A stretch of DNA of 34,284 bases, taken from JAUQQI01 sp042408785. Its GTDB lineage: Bacteria > Chloroflexota > Dehalococcoidia > JAUQQI01. Below are positions 15,550-24,018 of the stretch, piece by piece. The stretch lies in NCBI GenBank assembly GCA_042408785.1, contig JBHOQU010000014.1:1-34284 (forward strand), given 5' to 3'. Numbering within the stretch: position 1 is the stretch's first letter; each line of letters starts with the position of its first letter. A program made the translations under genes and the position numbers. The notes below the pieces were generated by a model. It was not told where the DNA came from, searched no databases, and saw only the letters and a list, made by a program, of their open reading frames with translations.

Positions 15550-17133
15550 TCAGCGGGAGAACTCCCACCGAATCACATCCCGGAAGCGGTCCCCCGCATC
15601 CAGAATAACTCCCGGCCGAATTCCCGCCAGCCTGGCATCGGCCACGTAGTGCACCACCGGGAAATAAAGGGGCACCCCCGGCACGTCCTGGGCGAGGGCG
15701 GCCTGAAGCTCGGCGTAAAGTTGGGCCTGCTGGGTAGGGTCCCAGGTGGTACGGATGCGACCCAGCAGGTCGTCAACCTGGGGGCTGGCATACTGCCCGA
15801 AGTTGAGGCCCGGCTGGCGGGTCGCCCCGGAGTGCCACAGGGAGTAGAAATCGAACCCGGGGTTGAACTCCAGACCGACCAGCGCGGCCTCGAATCGGCT
15901 CTGGGCCACGAAATCGTTTACTACACCCGAGAACCCGCCGGCCGAAAGGCGGGCTTCGACCCCGACCCGGCGCAGCTGGCGGACCACCTCTTCGGCCACC
16001 GCCACCCGCACCGGGTCATCGTTGGTTATCAGACTAAAACCGAGCCTTGCGCCTTCCTTCTCCCGGATCCCGTCGGGCCCCGGCTTCCACCCGGCCTCCT
16101 CCAGCAGCTGCCGGGCCCGCTCCGGGTTGTACTCCCAGCGGCGGAAGTCCTCCCGGTAGAACCAGACGAAGGGCGGGATGGGCCCATCGGCCGGGAGCCC
16201 CAGCTCCAGTCCCCCCCGCCGGGCCAGGCGGGTCCGGTCCAGGCTCAAGGCAACGGCCTCCCGGACCGACCGGTCGGCCAGGAGGGGGGAGCGGTGGTTC
16301 AGGAGAACCATCACCACCCCCGCCTTAAAGAACCGGTAATCGGCCAAGGACCCCTTTTCCCCGACCGGCAGGTCCGAGGGGTCCTGAACCACGGCGGCAT
16401 CAATCTGCCCGTTGCGCAGGGCCCCTTTAAGGCCGGCTTCGTCCGGGAAAAAGCGCAGAACAAGCCGGCGCAGCCGCGGCCGGCCGAGGAAATACTCCGG
16501 GTTGGCCTCGAGGGTGAGCTGGCGGGGACGGACCTCGGCTACCCGGAAGGGGCCGGTACCTACCGGCGGGTCCCCCAGGGGCTTGGATGCGGCCTCCCGG
16601 GGCGAAATCTGGGCGAGGTGGTGGGCCGGCAGCACCTTGAACGTGGCGTAGCCCAGGAAGGTGCTCAGCGGCTGCTTAAGGGTTACCTTAAGGGTCCTTT
16701 CGTCGGGGGCCTCCGCCTGAACCGACCGCCAGAAGCCGGCCAGGTCCTCCGGCACCGGGGCCTCGGCGGCCTGGATAAGCTTAATCGTTGCGGCCACGTC
16801 CGCCGCCGTGAAGGGTCGGCCGTCGTGCCAGCGCACCCCTTCCCGGAGCCGGAAGGTCACCGTCCGGCCGTCCTCTCCCACTCTCCAGTCCACCGCCAGG
16901 CCGGGAACAACCCGACCGGTGGGGTCGAGGCGGACGAGGCTGTCGTAAATCAAGGCGGCCACATCCAGGTCGGCCCGGCCAGCCGCGGTCACCAGCGGGT
17001 TAAAGGTCGTAGGCGTCCCCACTACCCCTTCCACCAGGGTATCGGCCGGAGCCTGGCCCAGCCGCAGGGCCGCAACGGTGACCGCCGCGGCCACGACCAG
17101 CGGCAGGAGAACGAGAAGACTTCGCCTGACCAA
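15550..17133 (-). CDS. Peptide/nickel-type ABC transporter substrate-binding protein
   Basis: This 527-residue family 5 extracellular solute-binding protein (OppA/DppA type) has a single hydrophobic N-terminal segment (LLVLLPLVVAAAVTVAAL) that acts as a signal or membrane anchor; no lipobox cysteine is seen after it. Family signatures are FNPLVTAAGRADLDVAALIY, GLAVDWRVGEDGRTVTFRLR, GVRWHDGRPFTAADVAATIK, PVGTGPFRV, and the C-terminal GFDFYSLWHS. The start is TTG at 17133 with no obvious ribosome binding site. No permease or ATPase gene is adjacent, so this is an orphan receptor. It lies 15 bp after secG. Confidence 0.88.
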   Translation of the reverse strand: MVRRSLLVLLPLVVAAAVTVAALRLGQAPADTLVEGVVGTPTTFNPLVTAAGRADLDVAALIYDSLVRLDPTGRVVPGLAVDWRVGEDGRTVTFRLREGVRWHDGRPFTAADVAATIKLIQAAEAPVPEDLAGFWRSVQAEAPDERTLKVTLKQPLSTFLGYATFKVLPAHHLAQISPREAASKPLGDPPVGTGPFRVAEVRPRQLTLEANPEYFLGRPRLRRLVLRFFPDEAGLKGALRNGQIDAAVVQDPSDLPVGEKGSLADYRFFKAGVVMVLLNHRSPLLADRSVREAVALSLDRTRLARRGGLELGLPADGPIPPFVWFYREDFRRWEYNPERARQLLEEAGWKPGPDGIREKEGARLGFSLITNDDPVRVAVAEEVVRQLRRVGVEARLSAGGFSGVVNDFVAQSRFEAALVGLEFNPGFDFYSLWHSGATRQPGLNFGQYASPQVDDLLGRIRTTWDPTQQAQLYAELQAALAQDVPGVPLYFPVVHYVADARLAGIRPGVILDAGDRFRDVIRWEFSR

Positions 17134-17148
17134 GGGTCGGGAGTGCCG

Positions 17149-17382
17149 CTAGCCCGCGAACTTAACGCTGGCGATGGAGACGATGACGAAAATAACGGCC
17201 AGGACGATGGTTGCCTGGAAAAGGGTCTTTTCCAGGCCCCGCCGGGTGCTGAAAACCGAGGTGCTGTCGCCCCCCCCGAAAACCCCGGGCACATTGCTCC
17301 CCCGCATCTGCAGGATGACCACCAAGATGAGGGTTATTGCCAGGATGATTTGGGCAATTTGAAGGGCCGTGCTGAGGGACAC
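17149..17382 (-). CDS. secG: Preprotein translocase subunit SecG
   Basis: SecG (77 residues) is the small two-helix partner of SecYE that assists SecA-driven export. It has the first helix IAQIILAITLILVVILQMRG, the conserved glycine-rich loop PGVFGGGDSTSVFSTRRG, LEKTLFQATIV, and a second helix ending IASVKFAG. The start is GTG at 17382, preceded by GGGGAGAAGAGAG. It lies 18 bp after the DUF697-like gene. Confidence 0.93.
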   Translation of the reverse strand: MSLSTALQIAQIILAITLILVVILQMRGSNVPGVFGGGDSTSVFSTRRGLEKTLFQATIVLAVIFVIVSIASVKFAG

Positions 17383-17400
17383 CTCTCTTCTCCCCTGACT

Positions 17401-18360
17401 TTAATCCGGCTCGAGACGGGGCCGGCGCCGCTCCCGCAGACTCCGCAGCAGCCAGCCGAGCCGCCGGCGCATCTCGGGGTGCCGACGGTAGTAGTTTTCG
17501 GCGGCCACCCCCAGAGCAACGGTGGCCGAATAGGCAATGGCCGTCTTGGGCAAGGCCGAAAAAACCGGGGGAAGGAGGCCCACCAGCTCCCGGGCAACCG
17601 ACCTCCAAACAAAGGCCCCGCCCACCACCGGCGAAAGCTCGGCCAAGAGGGGCCAGACGGAGTCCAGGGGCCGACCGTACAGAAGGGCCAGGCGCACCCA
17701 AAGAAAGACCTGGTTCTTGGTAAGCACCGCCAGGTCCGCGCCGCCGGCCAGGAAGGACCCGATAACGGGGATCACCGCCGGGGCGTTGCTTAAGAAGGCG
17801 AACTCGCCGTTGGCCCAGGCCGCCTGGTAGGTCAGGGCCCGGGCCACTGGGTCCCGCAGGGCCTCAAAACGGCGGCCGACGGCCACCGCCAGGTCAGGGT
17901 CGGCCCTGACCAGGGCGGGGGCCAGGGCCTCGGCCACCGCTTCTCGGCTCAGCCGGTCGGCCCGAACCACCTGAAAGGCTTGGTCGGTGAGGGGCAGGTC
18001 GGGCAGTTCGCCGACGAGCAGGACCACCACCCGTTCCGGTCCCAGCAGGCGTCGGAGCACCGTGGCGGTGGGCTGCAACTCGAACCAGCGGGCCGGGTCC
18101 GGGACGACCACCAGGGCCAGGTCGGTTCCCAGACTATCCTCGGGCCCGGGCCAGAACTCGAAGGCGTCGGCGAGACCCTGAGGTCCGTCGGCCAGCAGTC
18201 CGGCCACCGCCTCACCCAGCGCCCGGTCCGGCGCAACGAGCAAAATCTTAAAGGGCTGCTCGGCCCGGGTCCGGAGGGCCTTAAGGTCAAGCTCCCTTAT
18301 AAGCCGCCAGGCATCAAGAAGCCTGCCCCCAACCGTGCGGATCTGCCCAATCACGGCCAT
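17401..18360 (-). CDS. DUF697-like membrane-associated protein
   Basis: This is a 319-residue protein. Its N-terminal half looks like a nucleotide-handling or receiver-like domain without a clear P-loop (FKILLVAPDRALGEAVAGLL). Its C-terminal half has hydrophobic segments (AVIPVIGSFLAGGADLAVLTKNQ, VVGGAFVWRSVARELVGLLP, IAYSATVALGVAAENYYRR) that resemble the DUF697/YcjF domain. Function is unknown. The ATG at 18360 lacks a Shine-Dalgarno sequence but has TATAAT 11 nt upstream. It is probably the first gene of a unit with secG. Confidence 0.6.
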   Translation of the reverse strand: MAVIGQIRTVGGRLLDAWRLIRELDLKALRTRAEQPFKILLVAPDRALGEAVAGLLADGPQGLADAFEFWPGPEDSLGTDLALVVVPDPARWFELQPTATVLRRLLGPERVVVLLVGELPDLPLTDQAFQVVRADRLSREAVAEALAPALVRADPDLAVAVGRRFEALRDPVARALTYQAAWANGEFAFLSNAPAVIPVIGSFLAGGADLAVLTKNQVFLWVRLALLYGRPLDSVWPLLAELSPVVGGAFVWRSVARELVGLLPPVFSALPKTAIAYSATVALGVAAENYYRRHPEMRRRLGWLLRSLRERRRPRLEPD

Positions 18361-18371
18361 GTCCAGCTTGA

Positions 18372-18377
18372 ATTATA
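18372..18377 (-). promoter_or_regulatory. -10 box 11 nt upstream of the DUF697-like gene
   Basis: A perfect TATAAT on the minus strand (GTTTATAATTCAAG) ends 11 nt before the ATG, so a transcript would begin about 5 nt ahead of the start codon. No -35 box stands out. Confidence 0.45.
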
Positions 18378-18418
18378 AACCCGTAAAATCCCTGGGGCCA
18401 GCTGGCCAGCCGGATATG

Positions 18419-19110
18419 TTAAAACGGCGATGAAATCGAATTGGGCCGGCGGTCGGGCACCTTGGCCCCGGCGTCCCCGGCCGGGACGACTCTCCTGAGC
18501 TTAAAGGGGCTCGCCTCCAGGGATGAGACGAACGCCTGAATTTCAGCCCCGCTCCGACCCCCAAACCTGACCACCAGCTGGGCCCCGGGCGCGCAGGCCC
18601 GGGCCACGTTGGCCCACACCGCCGTTAGGTCGGCGGCGCACTTCCGGAGGGTTCCGGCACCCAGCTGGCCGGCGTAGGCCGGCCGGGACGGGCCGCCGAC
18701 GAACCCCATCCGAAGCCACTGATCCGGCACGTAGGGCCGCATTCCCGGGTAGGGCGGGGAGGTGACCCCAAACCGGTACGGCCCCCCAAGGCTTAAAAAA
18801 TCCTTAAGGTACGGGCATCTCCTAACGCGACGGTGCCCTCAACCCGGGGCGGCAGGTCCGTCAGGTAGCGGCAGACCGCCGCCACAACTTCCAGCACATC
18901 TACCCTGGGCGGGGTCAGGCCTCGGCGCCGCCAGTACCGGATGGCGTATTCGGGCTTGGGGGCGAAGCTGCCAGTCATCTGGTTGGATAAGGTAGGTGGG
19001 AATTCTTCGGAGGGGGCCGTGCAGCCGCCCCAACACGAAAAGTCGGAGCAGGTCGGCCGCATCGCCCTGCGCCCCCAAAAGTCCCGCCCGCAGGGCACAC
19101 ACATTCCGGA
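18419..19110 (-). pseudogene. DNA methyltransferase (SPPY type) remnant
   Basis: Pieces in different frames match one site-specific DNA methyltransferase. Reading the minus strand: LRAGLLGAQG, LHGPLR, then SNQMTGSFAPKPEYAIRYWR and RGLTPPRVDVLEVV, VEGTVALGDARTL, a frame change near 18790, VTSPPYPGMRPYVPDQWLRM with the catalytic (N/D/S)PPY motif IV, then LTAVWANVARACAPGAQLVV and RFGG. The N-terminal SAM-binding motif I is not visible and at least two frameshifts are needed, so it is not functional. The target sequence cannot be told. It follows the NurA-like remnant on the same strand, and the two may have been one operon. Confidence 0.75.
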
Positions 19111-19119
19111 AGGTTGCCG

Positions 19120-19830
19120 TCAGCTGCCGCTTTTATTATCATCTCTTTAATCGAACGGATGTACGAGCCCTTCCGGTTTGAACCGGACCCCGGCCGTACC
19201 GCCCGCGTGGCCCTGGCCAAGCCCGGGGGGGCCGCCGGGGACGCTCCCGCTGCCTGCAAACGCCGGAACAAGGCCTGCCTCTTCCTTCTGCGGCCCAACT
19301 GCACAAGGATGCGCAAAAGCCCATCGCGGAGCACGACCGTACGGCTGACAAAGTTGCCCCGGGTAAGGTAGCTGCAAAGGGCGGCCCACTCCCCCAGGTC
19401 GCGATAAACTTTGACCCAGCCCGGATGCCGCTCCTCCGCCGGGTCGCCAGGCTGCGGAATCATCGGCGAAAGACTCCGGTCGGCCATGAGCTGACCCGGG
19501 GGCGTGCCCGAACTGAGGTGACGGGCCGAAAGGGCGGCCGGGTCGGTGAAGGGGGAGAGCACATCCAGGAAGTGGACCTAACCGTAAGAATCCACCACCC
19601 GGACCGGCTGAATAACGAAGGGATTAAACCGGATCATATTTTCGCCGGCATCCGCCGCCACCAGGGAGACCGCCGTGGTGTTCCGCGTCGGATCGGCCGG
19701 ACCTTTGCCCTCAGCTGGTGCACCAGCACCCGGAGGGCCCGCAGCCGGTCGCGGTCAGTTCGGGCAACTTCGGCGAGGTTTTTCTAAAGTTCGAGAGCTC
19801 TTCTGTAAACTAACCCAATGTTCGAATGGT
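19120..19830 (-). pseudogene. Probable NurA-like nuclease remnant
   Basis: Frame pieces on the minus strand read NLAEVARTDRDRLRALRVLV, then VSLVAADAGENMIRFNPFVI followed by QPVRVVDSYG, a stop, then LDVLSPFTDPAALSARHLSS, and GWVKVYRDLGEWAALCSYLT with RGNFVSRTVVLRDGLLR. The VAADAGEN and VVLRDGLLR blocks resemble the two metal-binding blocks of NurA-domain nucleases, which work with HerA-type ATPases at DNA ends. At least two in-frame stops and two frameshifts are present. The family assignment is from memory of motif pattern and is moderate. The 280 bp upstream (19831-20114) hold nothing that I can recognise. Confidence 0.45.
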
Positions 19831-20114
19831 CCCAACTTCCGGTCAGGGCCTGCCCGTTCTGTCGCCGGCCTGCCTTGAAGAAACCGCCCGGCGACAATAA
19901 GGCTGGCAGTAGAACACGCGGCCGTACGCCCTGACGCCCCTACCGGCCGTCTGCCAGCAGAGGGCTCCGGAGCCGCCCCAGGGCGTTCCAGTTCCGGCAT
20001 CAGGACGCGGGGCCGGCTATGGGCGCGTGGCCGTGCGCCCCTAACAATCAAAGTAGTCACTGTCCGCTAGCAGTTTGGGGGGAGCTGAAGGGCCCCGGGC
20101 GCTCCCGGCCGGGG

Positions 20115-20144
20115 TTGTCCGGGGGCAAACGGCCAGTTTAAAAT
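20115..20144 (+). promoter_or_regulatory. Promoter of the decarboxylase pair
   Basis: TTGTCC (20115-20120) and TAAAAT (20139-20144) are 18 bp apart, 35 nt upstream of the ATG at 20180, with GGAGTTGAAGG as the ribosome binding site. It is a reasonable sigma-A match in an otherwise very GC-rich stretch. Confidence 0.5.
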
Positions 20145-20179
20145 TGCATCAGCTTAAACCTACCGGAGTTGAAGGTCCC

Positions 20180-20671
20180 ATGGGGCTCCACGCGGCGAAG
20201 GTTCTCGAAACGTTTAAAGCGCTGGGCATAACCCACATCGTCTGGCTGCCCGATTCGGAGACCGGTTTTCTTTACGAGGCGATAACCGCCGACGGGTCCA
20301 TAAAGCTGGTGCCCGTCTGCCGGGAGGGCGAGGCCCTGGCCATCGCCGCCGGCCTCTGGGTGGGGGGCGCCAGGCCGCTGGTCCTCATCCAGAACACCGG
20401 CCTCTTTGAGTCGGGCGACTCCATCCGGGGCCTCGGCCTGGATGTGGACCTGCCGGTGGTGATGGTCATCGGCTACCGCGGCTGGCTGGGCGGCCGGCCC
20501 ATGACGGATTCAGCCGGGGTGTATACCGAGCCCATCCTCAGGGCCTGGGGCATTAACTACTACCTGGTGGAAACCGACCAGGACCTCCCCAAAATCCCGG
20601 CCGCCCACGACGAGGCCCTAAAAACCTCGAGGCCCGTGGCGGTCTTAATCGGTCAGGAGTACGAGAAATGA
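20180..20671 (+). CDS. TPP-dependent decarboxylase, PYR-domain subunit (ComD-like)
   Basis: This 163-residue protein is the pyrimidine-binding half of a split thiamine-diphosphate enzyme of the sulfopyruvate/phosphonopyruvate decarboxylase group (ComD-like). It begins MGLHAAKVLETFKALGITHI and has LPDSETGFLYEAI, the conserved glutamate in VCREGEALAIAAGLW, and LVLIQNTGLFESGDSIRGLG. It would pair with the next gene. ATG at 20180 was preferred over the longer frame because of the ribosome binding site and the family N-terminus. Sulfopyruvate is the usual substrate of ComDE in coenzyme M synthesis, but no other com gene is near, so the real 2-oxo acid is open. Confidence 0.82.
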   Translation: MGLHAAKVLETFKALGITHIVWLPDSETGFLYEAITADGSIKLVPVCREGEALAIAAGLWVGGARPLVLIQNTGLFESGDSIRGLGLDVDLPVVMVIGYRGWLGGRPMTDSAGVYTEPILRAWGINYYLVETDQDLPKIPAAHDEALKTSRPVAVLIGQEYEK

Positions 20672-21237
20672 TGGACCCCATCGAGACCTTAAGGCTTCTG
20701 AGCGAACACCGGACCGACCAGGTGGTGGTCCCCACCATGGTGGCCCTCCGGGTCTGGTCGCTGGTTTCCAAAAGGCCCGAACTGGACCTGCCCCTGGTCG
20801 GCTGCATGGGCAAGGCCTCATCCCTGGGCCTGGGGGTGGCCCTGGCCCGGCCCGACCGGCAGGTCTGGGTAATCGACGGCGACGGAAGCCTGCTGATGAA
20901 TTTGGGCTCCCTGGTGACCATCGGCAACCTTTCGCCCCCGAACCTGGTCCATTTCGTTTACAATAACGGCGTTTACGAGACCACCGGCGGGCAGCCGGTG
21001 CCCGGCGCCGGCCGAACCGACTTCGTCGGGCTGGCCCGGGCGGCGGGATATTCTCACGCCTTCAGGTTTGACGACCTCGAAACCTTAAGCCAGCGTCTGC
21101 CCGAGGTGCTCGGGCTGCCGGGCCCCACCCTGGTGGAGCTGCACGTGGGCCGGGCCACCGCCCACGGACCACTCCCACCGGCCCGCCGGACGGCCGAGGC
21201 CTTGCGGACCGTGAAGGCAGCCCTCGGGGGCAGTTGA
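20668..21237 (+). CDS. TPP-dependent decarboxylase, PP-domain subunit (ComE-like)
   Basis: This 189-residue protein is the diphosphate-binding half of the split decarboxylase. The TPP/Mg motif is GDGSLLMNLGSLVTIG, ending in YNNGVYETTGGQ, with the GDG and NN metal ligands at proper spacing. Upstream is LVGCMGKASSLGLGVALARP. Its ATG overlaps the stop of the first subunit (ATGA), so equal amounts of the two halves are expected. Family proteins of both subunits are found in ComDE and phosphonopyruvate decarboxylases. It ends 90 bp before nuoA. Confidence 0.84.
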   Translation: MMDPIETLRLLSEHRTDQVVVPTMVALRVWSLVSKRPELDLPLVGCMGKASSLGLGVALARPDRQVWVIDGDGSLLMNLGSLVTIGNLSPPNLVHFVYNNGVYETTGGQPVPGAGRTDFVGLARAAGYSHAFRFDDLETLSQRLPEVLGLPGPTLVELHVGRATAHGPLPPARRTAEALRTVKAALGGS

Positions 21238-21259
21238 GGTTGCCTGTGCTTTTTTTCAC

Positions 21260-21288
21260 TTGCGCCCACCCCAAGGCTGTGCTATAGT
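21260..21288 (+). promoter_or_regulatory. Promoter of the nuo operon
   Basis: TTGCGC (21260-21265) and TATAGT (21283-21288) are separated by exactly 17 bp, 39 nt upstream of the nuoA ATG. A small hairpin (CGGGC-TTA-GCCCG, around 21302-21314) lies in the leader, just ahead of the ribosome binding site GGGAGGCG. Confidence 0.65.
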
Positions 21289-21327
21289 CAGGAGGAAGAC
21301 CTCGGGCTTAGCCCGACGGGAGGCGAA

Positions 21328-21684
21328 ATGCTCGAGCAGTTCGGTTACATCGGCCTCTTTCTCGTGGTCGCCCTGATATTCCCCGCCGGGGGGGTGCTGA
21401 CCGCCTGGCTGGTAGCCCCCCGGAAGCGCGACCCCAATAAAGAGGCCCTCTATGAGTGCGGCATGGAAACCATTGGGGACGCCTGGGTCCAGTTCAATGT
21501 CCGTTACTACCTTTACGCGCTGGTCTTTCTCATCTTCGACATCGAGGCCATCTTCCTCTACCCCTGGGCCGCTCAGTTCAGGCAACTGGCCCTTTTCGGC
21601 TTCATTGAGATGGTTCTCTTCATAGCCATCCTGCTTGTCGGGTATGTCTACGCCTGGCGGAAGCGGGCCCTGGAGTGGAGGTGA
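21328..21684 (+). CDS. nuoA: Complex I subunit NuoA
   Basis: NuoA (118 residues) is a three-helix membrane subunit at the junction of the membrane arm and Q module. The hallmark loop YECGMETIGDAWVQFNVRYY, with LVFLIFDIEAIFLYPWA after it, is present, flanked by hydrophobic helices at about residues 5-28, 57-80 and 87-110. It is the first gene of the operon, whose genes run with overlaps or very short gaps to nuoN. Confidence 0.95.
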   Translation: MLEQFGYIGLFLVVALIFPAGGVLTAWLVAPRKRDPNKEALYECGMETIGDAWVQFNVRYYLYALVFLIFDIEAIFLYPWAAQFRQLALFGFIEMVLFIAILLVGYVYAWRKRALEWR

Positions 21685-21688
21685 GGCG

Positions 21689-22405
21689 GTGGCGGAGCGC
21701 AAACCCATCGAGTTCCTCCCACCGGGCAAGTACATTAACCGCCTGCAAACCCTGGATACGCAGACCCTTCACGACGCCACCCGGATCCCCCACGCCGACG
21801 ACATAAGCTTTCTCGAGCGGGACCTGCGCCGCAACATTCTGCTCACCACCGTGGACGAAATCGTTAACTGGGCCCGAAAGTCCGCCATCTGGCCGCTGAC
21901 TTTCGGCCTGGCCTGCTGCGCCATCGAGTTCATCGCCACGGGAACCCCCCGCTACGACCTGGCCCGGTTCGGGGCGGAGCTGGCCCGGCCCTCCCCCCGC
22001 CAGGCCGACCTGATGATCGTGGCCGGAACCGTCTGCTGGAAGATGGCCACCGCCATCCGCCGCCTTTACGACCAGATGGCCGAGCCCAAGTGGGTGATCT
22101 CCATGGGCTCCTGCTCCAACCACGGCGGTCCCTTCCGGGGGGCGTACAGTGTGGTGGAGGGGGTTAATTTGATCGTGCCGGTGGATGTGTACGTGCCCGG
22201 CTGCCCGCCCCGGCCCGACGCCCTCCTCTACGGTCTGGTTCAGCTTCAGAAAAAGATCGCCGCCCAGAGCCTGGCCCGCAAACAGCCCGAGCGGGCGGCC
22301 GTGGCAATGCGGACGGCCGAGGAACTGGCCGACCTGGCCCGCCAGCAGGCAGCCTACTTCGCCAAGAAGATCGGCATTCCCCTCGAGCCGCTACCCGGGT
22401 CATGA
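21689..22405 (+). CDS. nuoB: Complex I subunit NuoB
   Basis: NuoB (238 residues) carries the terminal iron-sulfur cluster N2 that passes electrons to quinone. The four ligands are visible: the tandem Cys76-Cys77 in FGLACCAIEF, Cys142 in MGSCSNHGG and Cys172 in VPGCPPRP. GSCSNHGG differs from the common GACANSGG. GTVCWKM has an extra cysteine. GTG at 21689 was chosen because it lies 5 bp after the nuoA stop; the longer open frame runs back into nuoA. The C-terminal tail of about 55 residues is longer than in many homologues. Confidence 0.95.
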   Translation: MAERKPIEFLPPGKYINRLQTLDTQTLHDATRIPHADDISFLERDLRRNILLTTVDEIVNWARKSAIWPLTFGLACCAIEFIATGTPRYDLARFGAELARPSPRQADLMIVAGTVCWKMATAIRRLYDQMAEPKWVISMGSCSNHGGPFRGAYSVVEGVNLIVPVDVYVPGCPPRPDALLYGLVQLQKKIAAQSLARKQPERAAVAMRTAEELADLARQQAAYFAKKIGIPLEPLPGS

Positions 22406-22902
22406 CGCGCATCGTCGCCCTGGACACCGCGCAGGTGGTCCGCCAGCTCGAGGCCGCCGTTCCGGGGGCGGTGGTCGAGTACACCCCGGATTACGTCCGG
22501 GTAAAGCTTGAGCGGCTCGTTGAGGTCGCATCGTTTCTCAAGACGGCCCCGGGCCTGGAGTTTAACTACCTGGTCTCGGTCACGGCCGTAGACTATTACC
22601 CGTATTACTTTGAGCTCGTTTACCACCTGGTATCCATGCCCCACCACCAAAGCCTGGTGCTCAAGACCCGAACCCCCGACCGGGAGCGGGTGGTGGTGCC
22701 GTCGCTGGTCGGGGTGTGGCGGAGCGCCGAGCTTCAGGAGCTGGAAATCTACGACCTGATGGGCATCGTCTTTGCCGGTCACCCGGAGCTCCGCCGCATC
22801 TTCCTCTGGGACGAGTTTCGGGGCCACCCCTTAAGGAAAGACTACGTGGAGGAGCTTATCCCCTTGCCCCTGCCGGCCGAGCCGGCGGGGCCGCTGGAGT
22901 GA
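22402..22902 (+). CDS. nuoC: Complex I subunit NuoC
   Basis: NuoC (166 residues, 30 kDa-subunit family) is part of the peripheral Q module and packs against NuoD. It shows YLVSVTAVDY, then PSLVGVWRSAELQELEIYDL and MGIVFAGHPELRRIFLWDEF with GHPLRKDY, the family signature. The ATG overlaps the nuoB stop by ATGA. It is a separate gene here, not fused to nuoD. Confidence 0.93.
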   Translation: MTRIVALDTAQVVRQLEAAVPGAVVEYTPDYVRVKLERLVEVASFLKTAPGLEFNYLVSVTAVDYYPYYFELVYHLVSMPHHQSLVLKTRTPDRERVVVPSLVGVWRSAELQELEIYDLMGIVFAGHPELRRIFLWDEFRGHPLRKDYVEELIPLPLPAEPAGPLE

Positions 22903-22911
22903 GGTGGGCCG

Positions 22912-24018
22912 ATGACCCTGGAAACCCAGCCGGTTGTCATTAACTTCGGACCCCAGCACCCGAGCACCCACGGGGTCTTCCGCCTGGTACTGACGGTGGA
23001 TGGGGAGGTGGTGGTCGACGCCAAGATGGTGCTGGGCTACCTGCACCGGGGCGTCGAGAAGCTGGCCGAGGAGAAGACCCACATCCAGAACATCACCTTC
23101 ACCGACCGGCTGGACTACCTCTCGGCCATGTCCAATAACTTCGCCTACGTCCAGGCCGTCGAAAAGCTGGCCGGCATTGCCGTGCCCGAGCGGGCCGAAT
23201 ACATCCGGGTGATCATGGCCGAGCTCCAGCGGATCGCCTCCCACCTGATGGCGATGGGCACCTTTTACCAGGATGTGGGCGGCTGGGGAAGCCCCCTTAT
23301 GTACATGTTCCGGGACCGGGAGAAGATCCTGGACCTGTTTGAGATGGCCTGCGGCCAGCGGCTCACCTGCAATTACATGCGGCCCGGCGGGGTGGCCATG
23401 GATCTGCCCCCGGAGTTTATCCCGGAACTTAAAAAGTTTATCCCGGCGATGCGGGCCTATTTAGACGAATATGAAGAGCTCATCGCCGAAAACGAGATCT
23501 TCAAGGTCCGGACCCGAGGGGTGGGGATTTTGCCCCGGGAGCTGGCCATCGACGCCGGGGCGTCGGGGCCGGTTCTGCGGGCCAGCGGGGTTCGCTGGGA
23601 CCTGCGCAAGGACGACACTTACAGTATCTACGACCGGTTCGACTTTGACGTCCCGGTGGGGACGGTGGGCGACTGCTACGACCGGTTTATGGTCCGGCTG
23701 GAAGAGTGCCGCCAGAGTCTGCGGATTCTGGAGCAGGCGGTGCGGGACATCCCCGGCGGCCCCTGGATTAACCCGGGGGTTCGGGGGAACATCTGGGCCC
23801 CGCCGGGCGAGGCTTATGCCCACGTGGAGGGGCCCAAGGGGGAGCTGGGCTTCTACCTGGTAAGCGACGGGGGGGTGGGACCCTATCGGTTTAAGATCCG
23901 GTCGCCGTCGTATATAAACCTGACGGCCCTTAAGGAGATGACGGTGGGCTGGAAGGTGGCCGACGCCATCATCATCCTGGGCAGCATCGACATCGTCATG
24001 GGCGAGGTCGACCGGTGA
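22912..24018 (+). CDS. nuoD: Complex I subunit NuoD
   Basis: NuoD (368 residues, 49 kDa-subunit family) forms the quinone-binding pocket with NuoB. It has FGPQHPSTHGVFRLVL, LGYLHRGVEKLAEEKTHIQN, FTDRLDYLSAMSNN, and the C-terminal GSIDIVMGEVDR with the conserved terminal arginine. The hydrogenase-type nickel cysteines are absent, so it is a complex I subunit and not a NiFe hydrogenase large subunit. Length is typical. Confidence 0.95.
   Translation: MTLETQPVVINFGPQHPSTHGVFRLVLTVDGEVVVDAKMVLGYLHRGVEKLAEEKTHIQNITFTDRLDYLSAMSNNFAYVQAVEKLAGIAVPERAEYIRVIMAELQRIASHLMAMGTFYQDVGGWGSPLMYMFRDREKILDLFEMACGQRLTCNYMRPGGVAMDLPPEFIPELKKFIPAMRAYLDEYEELIAENEIFKVRTRGVGILPRELAIDAGASGPVLRASGVRWDLRKDDTYSIYDRFDFDVPVGTVGDCYDRFMVRLEECRQSLRILEQAVRDIPGGPWINPGVRGNIWAPPGEAYAHVEGPKGELGFYLVSDGGVGPYRFKIRSPSYINLTALKEMTVGWKVADAIIILGSIDIVMGEVDR

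Noticed and set aside
15649..17793. 714-codon open frame on the plus strand over the substrate-binding protein, secG and part of the DUF697 gene
   Set aside because: It is antisense to three recognisable genes, has low-complexity Gly/Pro/Arg/Gln content and no family motif; such frames are expected at this GC content.
19831..20114. Possible gene or CRISPR-like repeats in the gap before the decarboxylase pair
   Set aside because: A short GGCCGT-CGCCC motif occurs more than once but without regular spacing or length; open frames are low complexity.
21225..21260. Terminator after the decarboxylase pair (T run at 21250-21256)
   Set aside because: The only stem ahead of the T run is about 4 bp (GGCA/TGCC), too weak to support.
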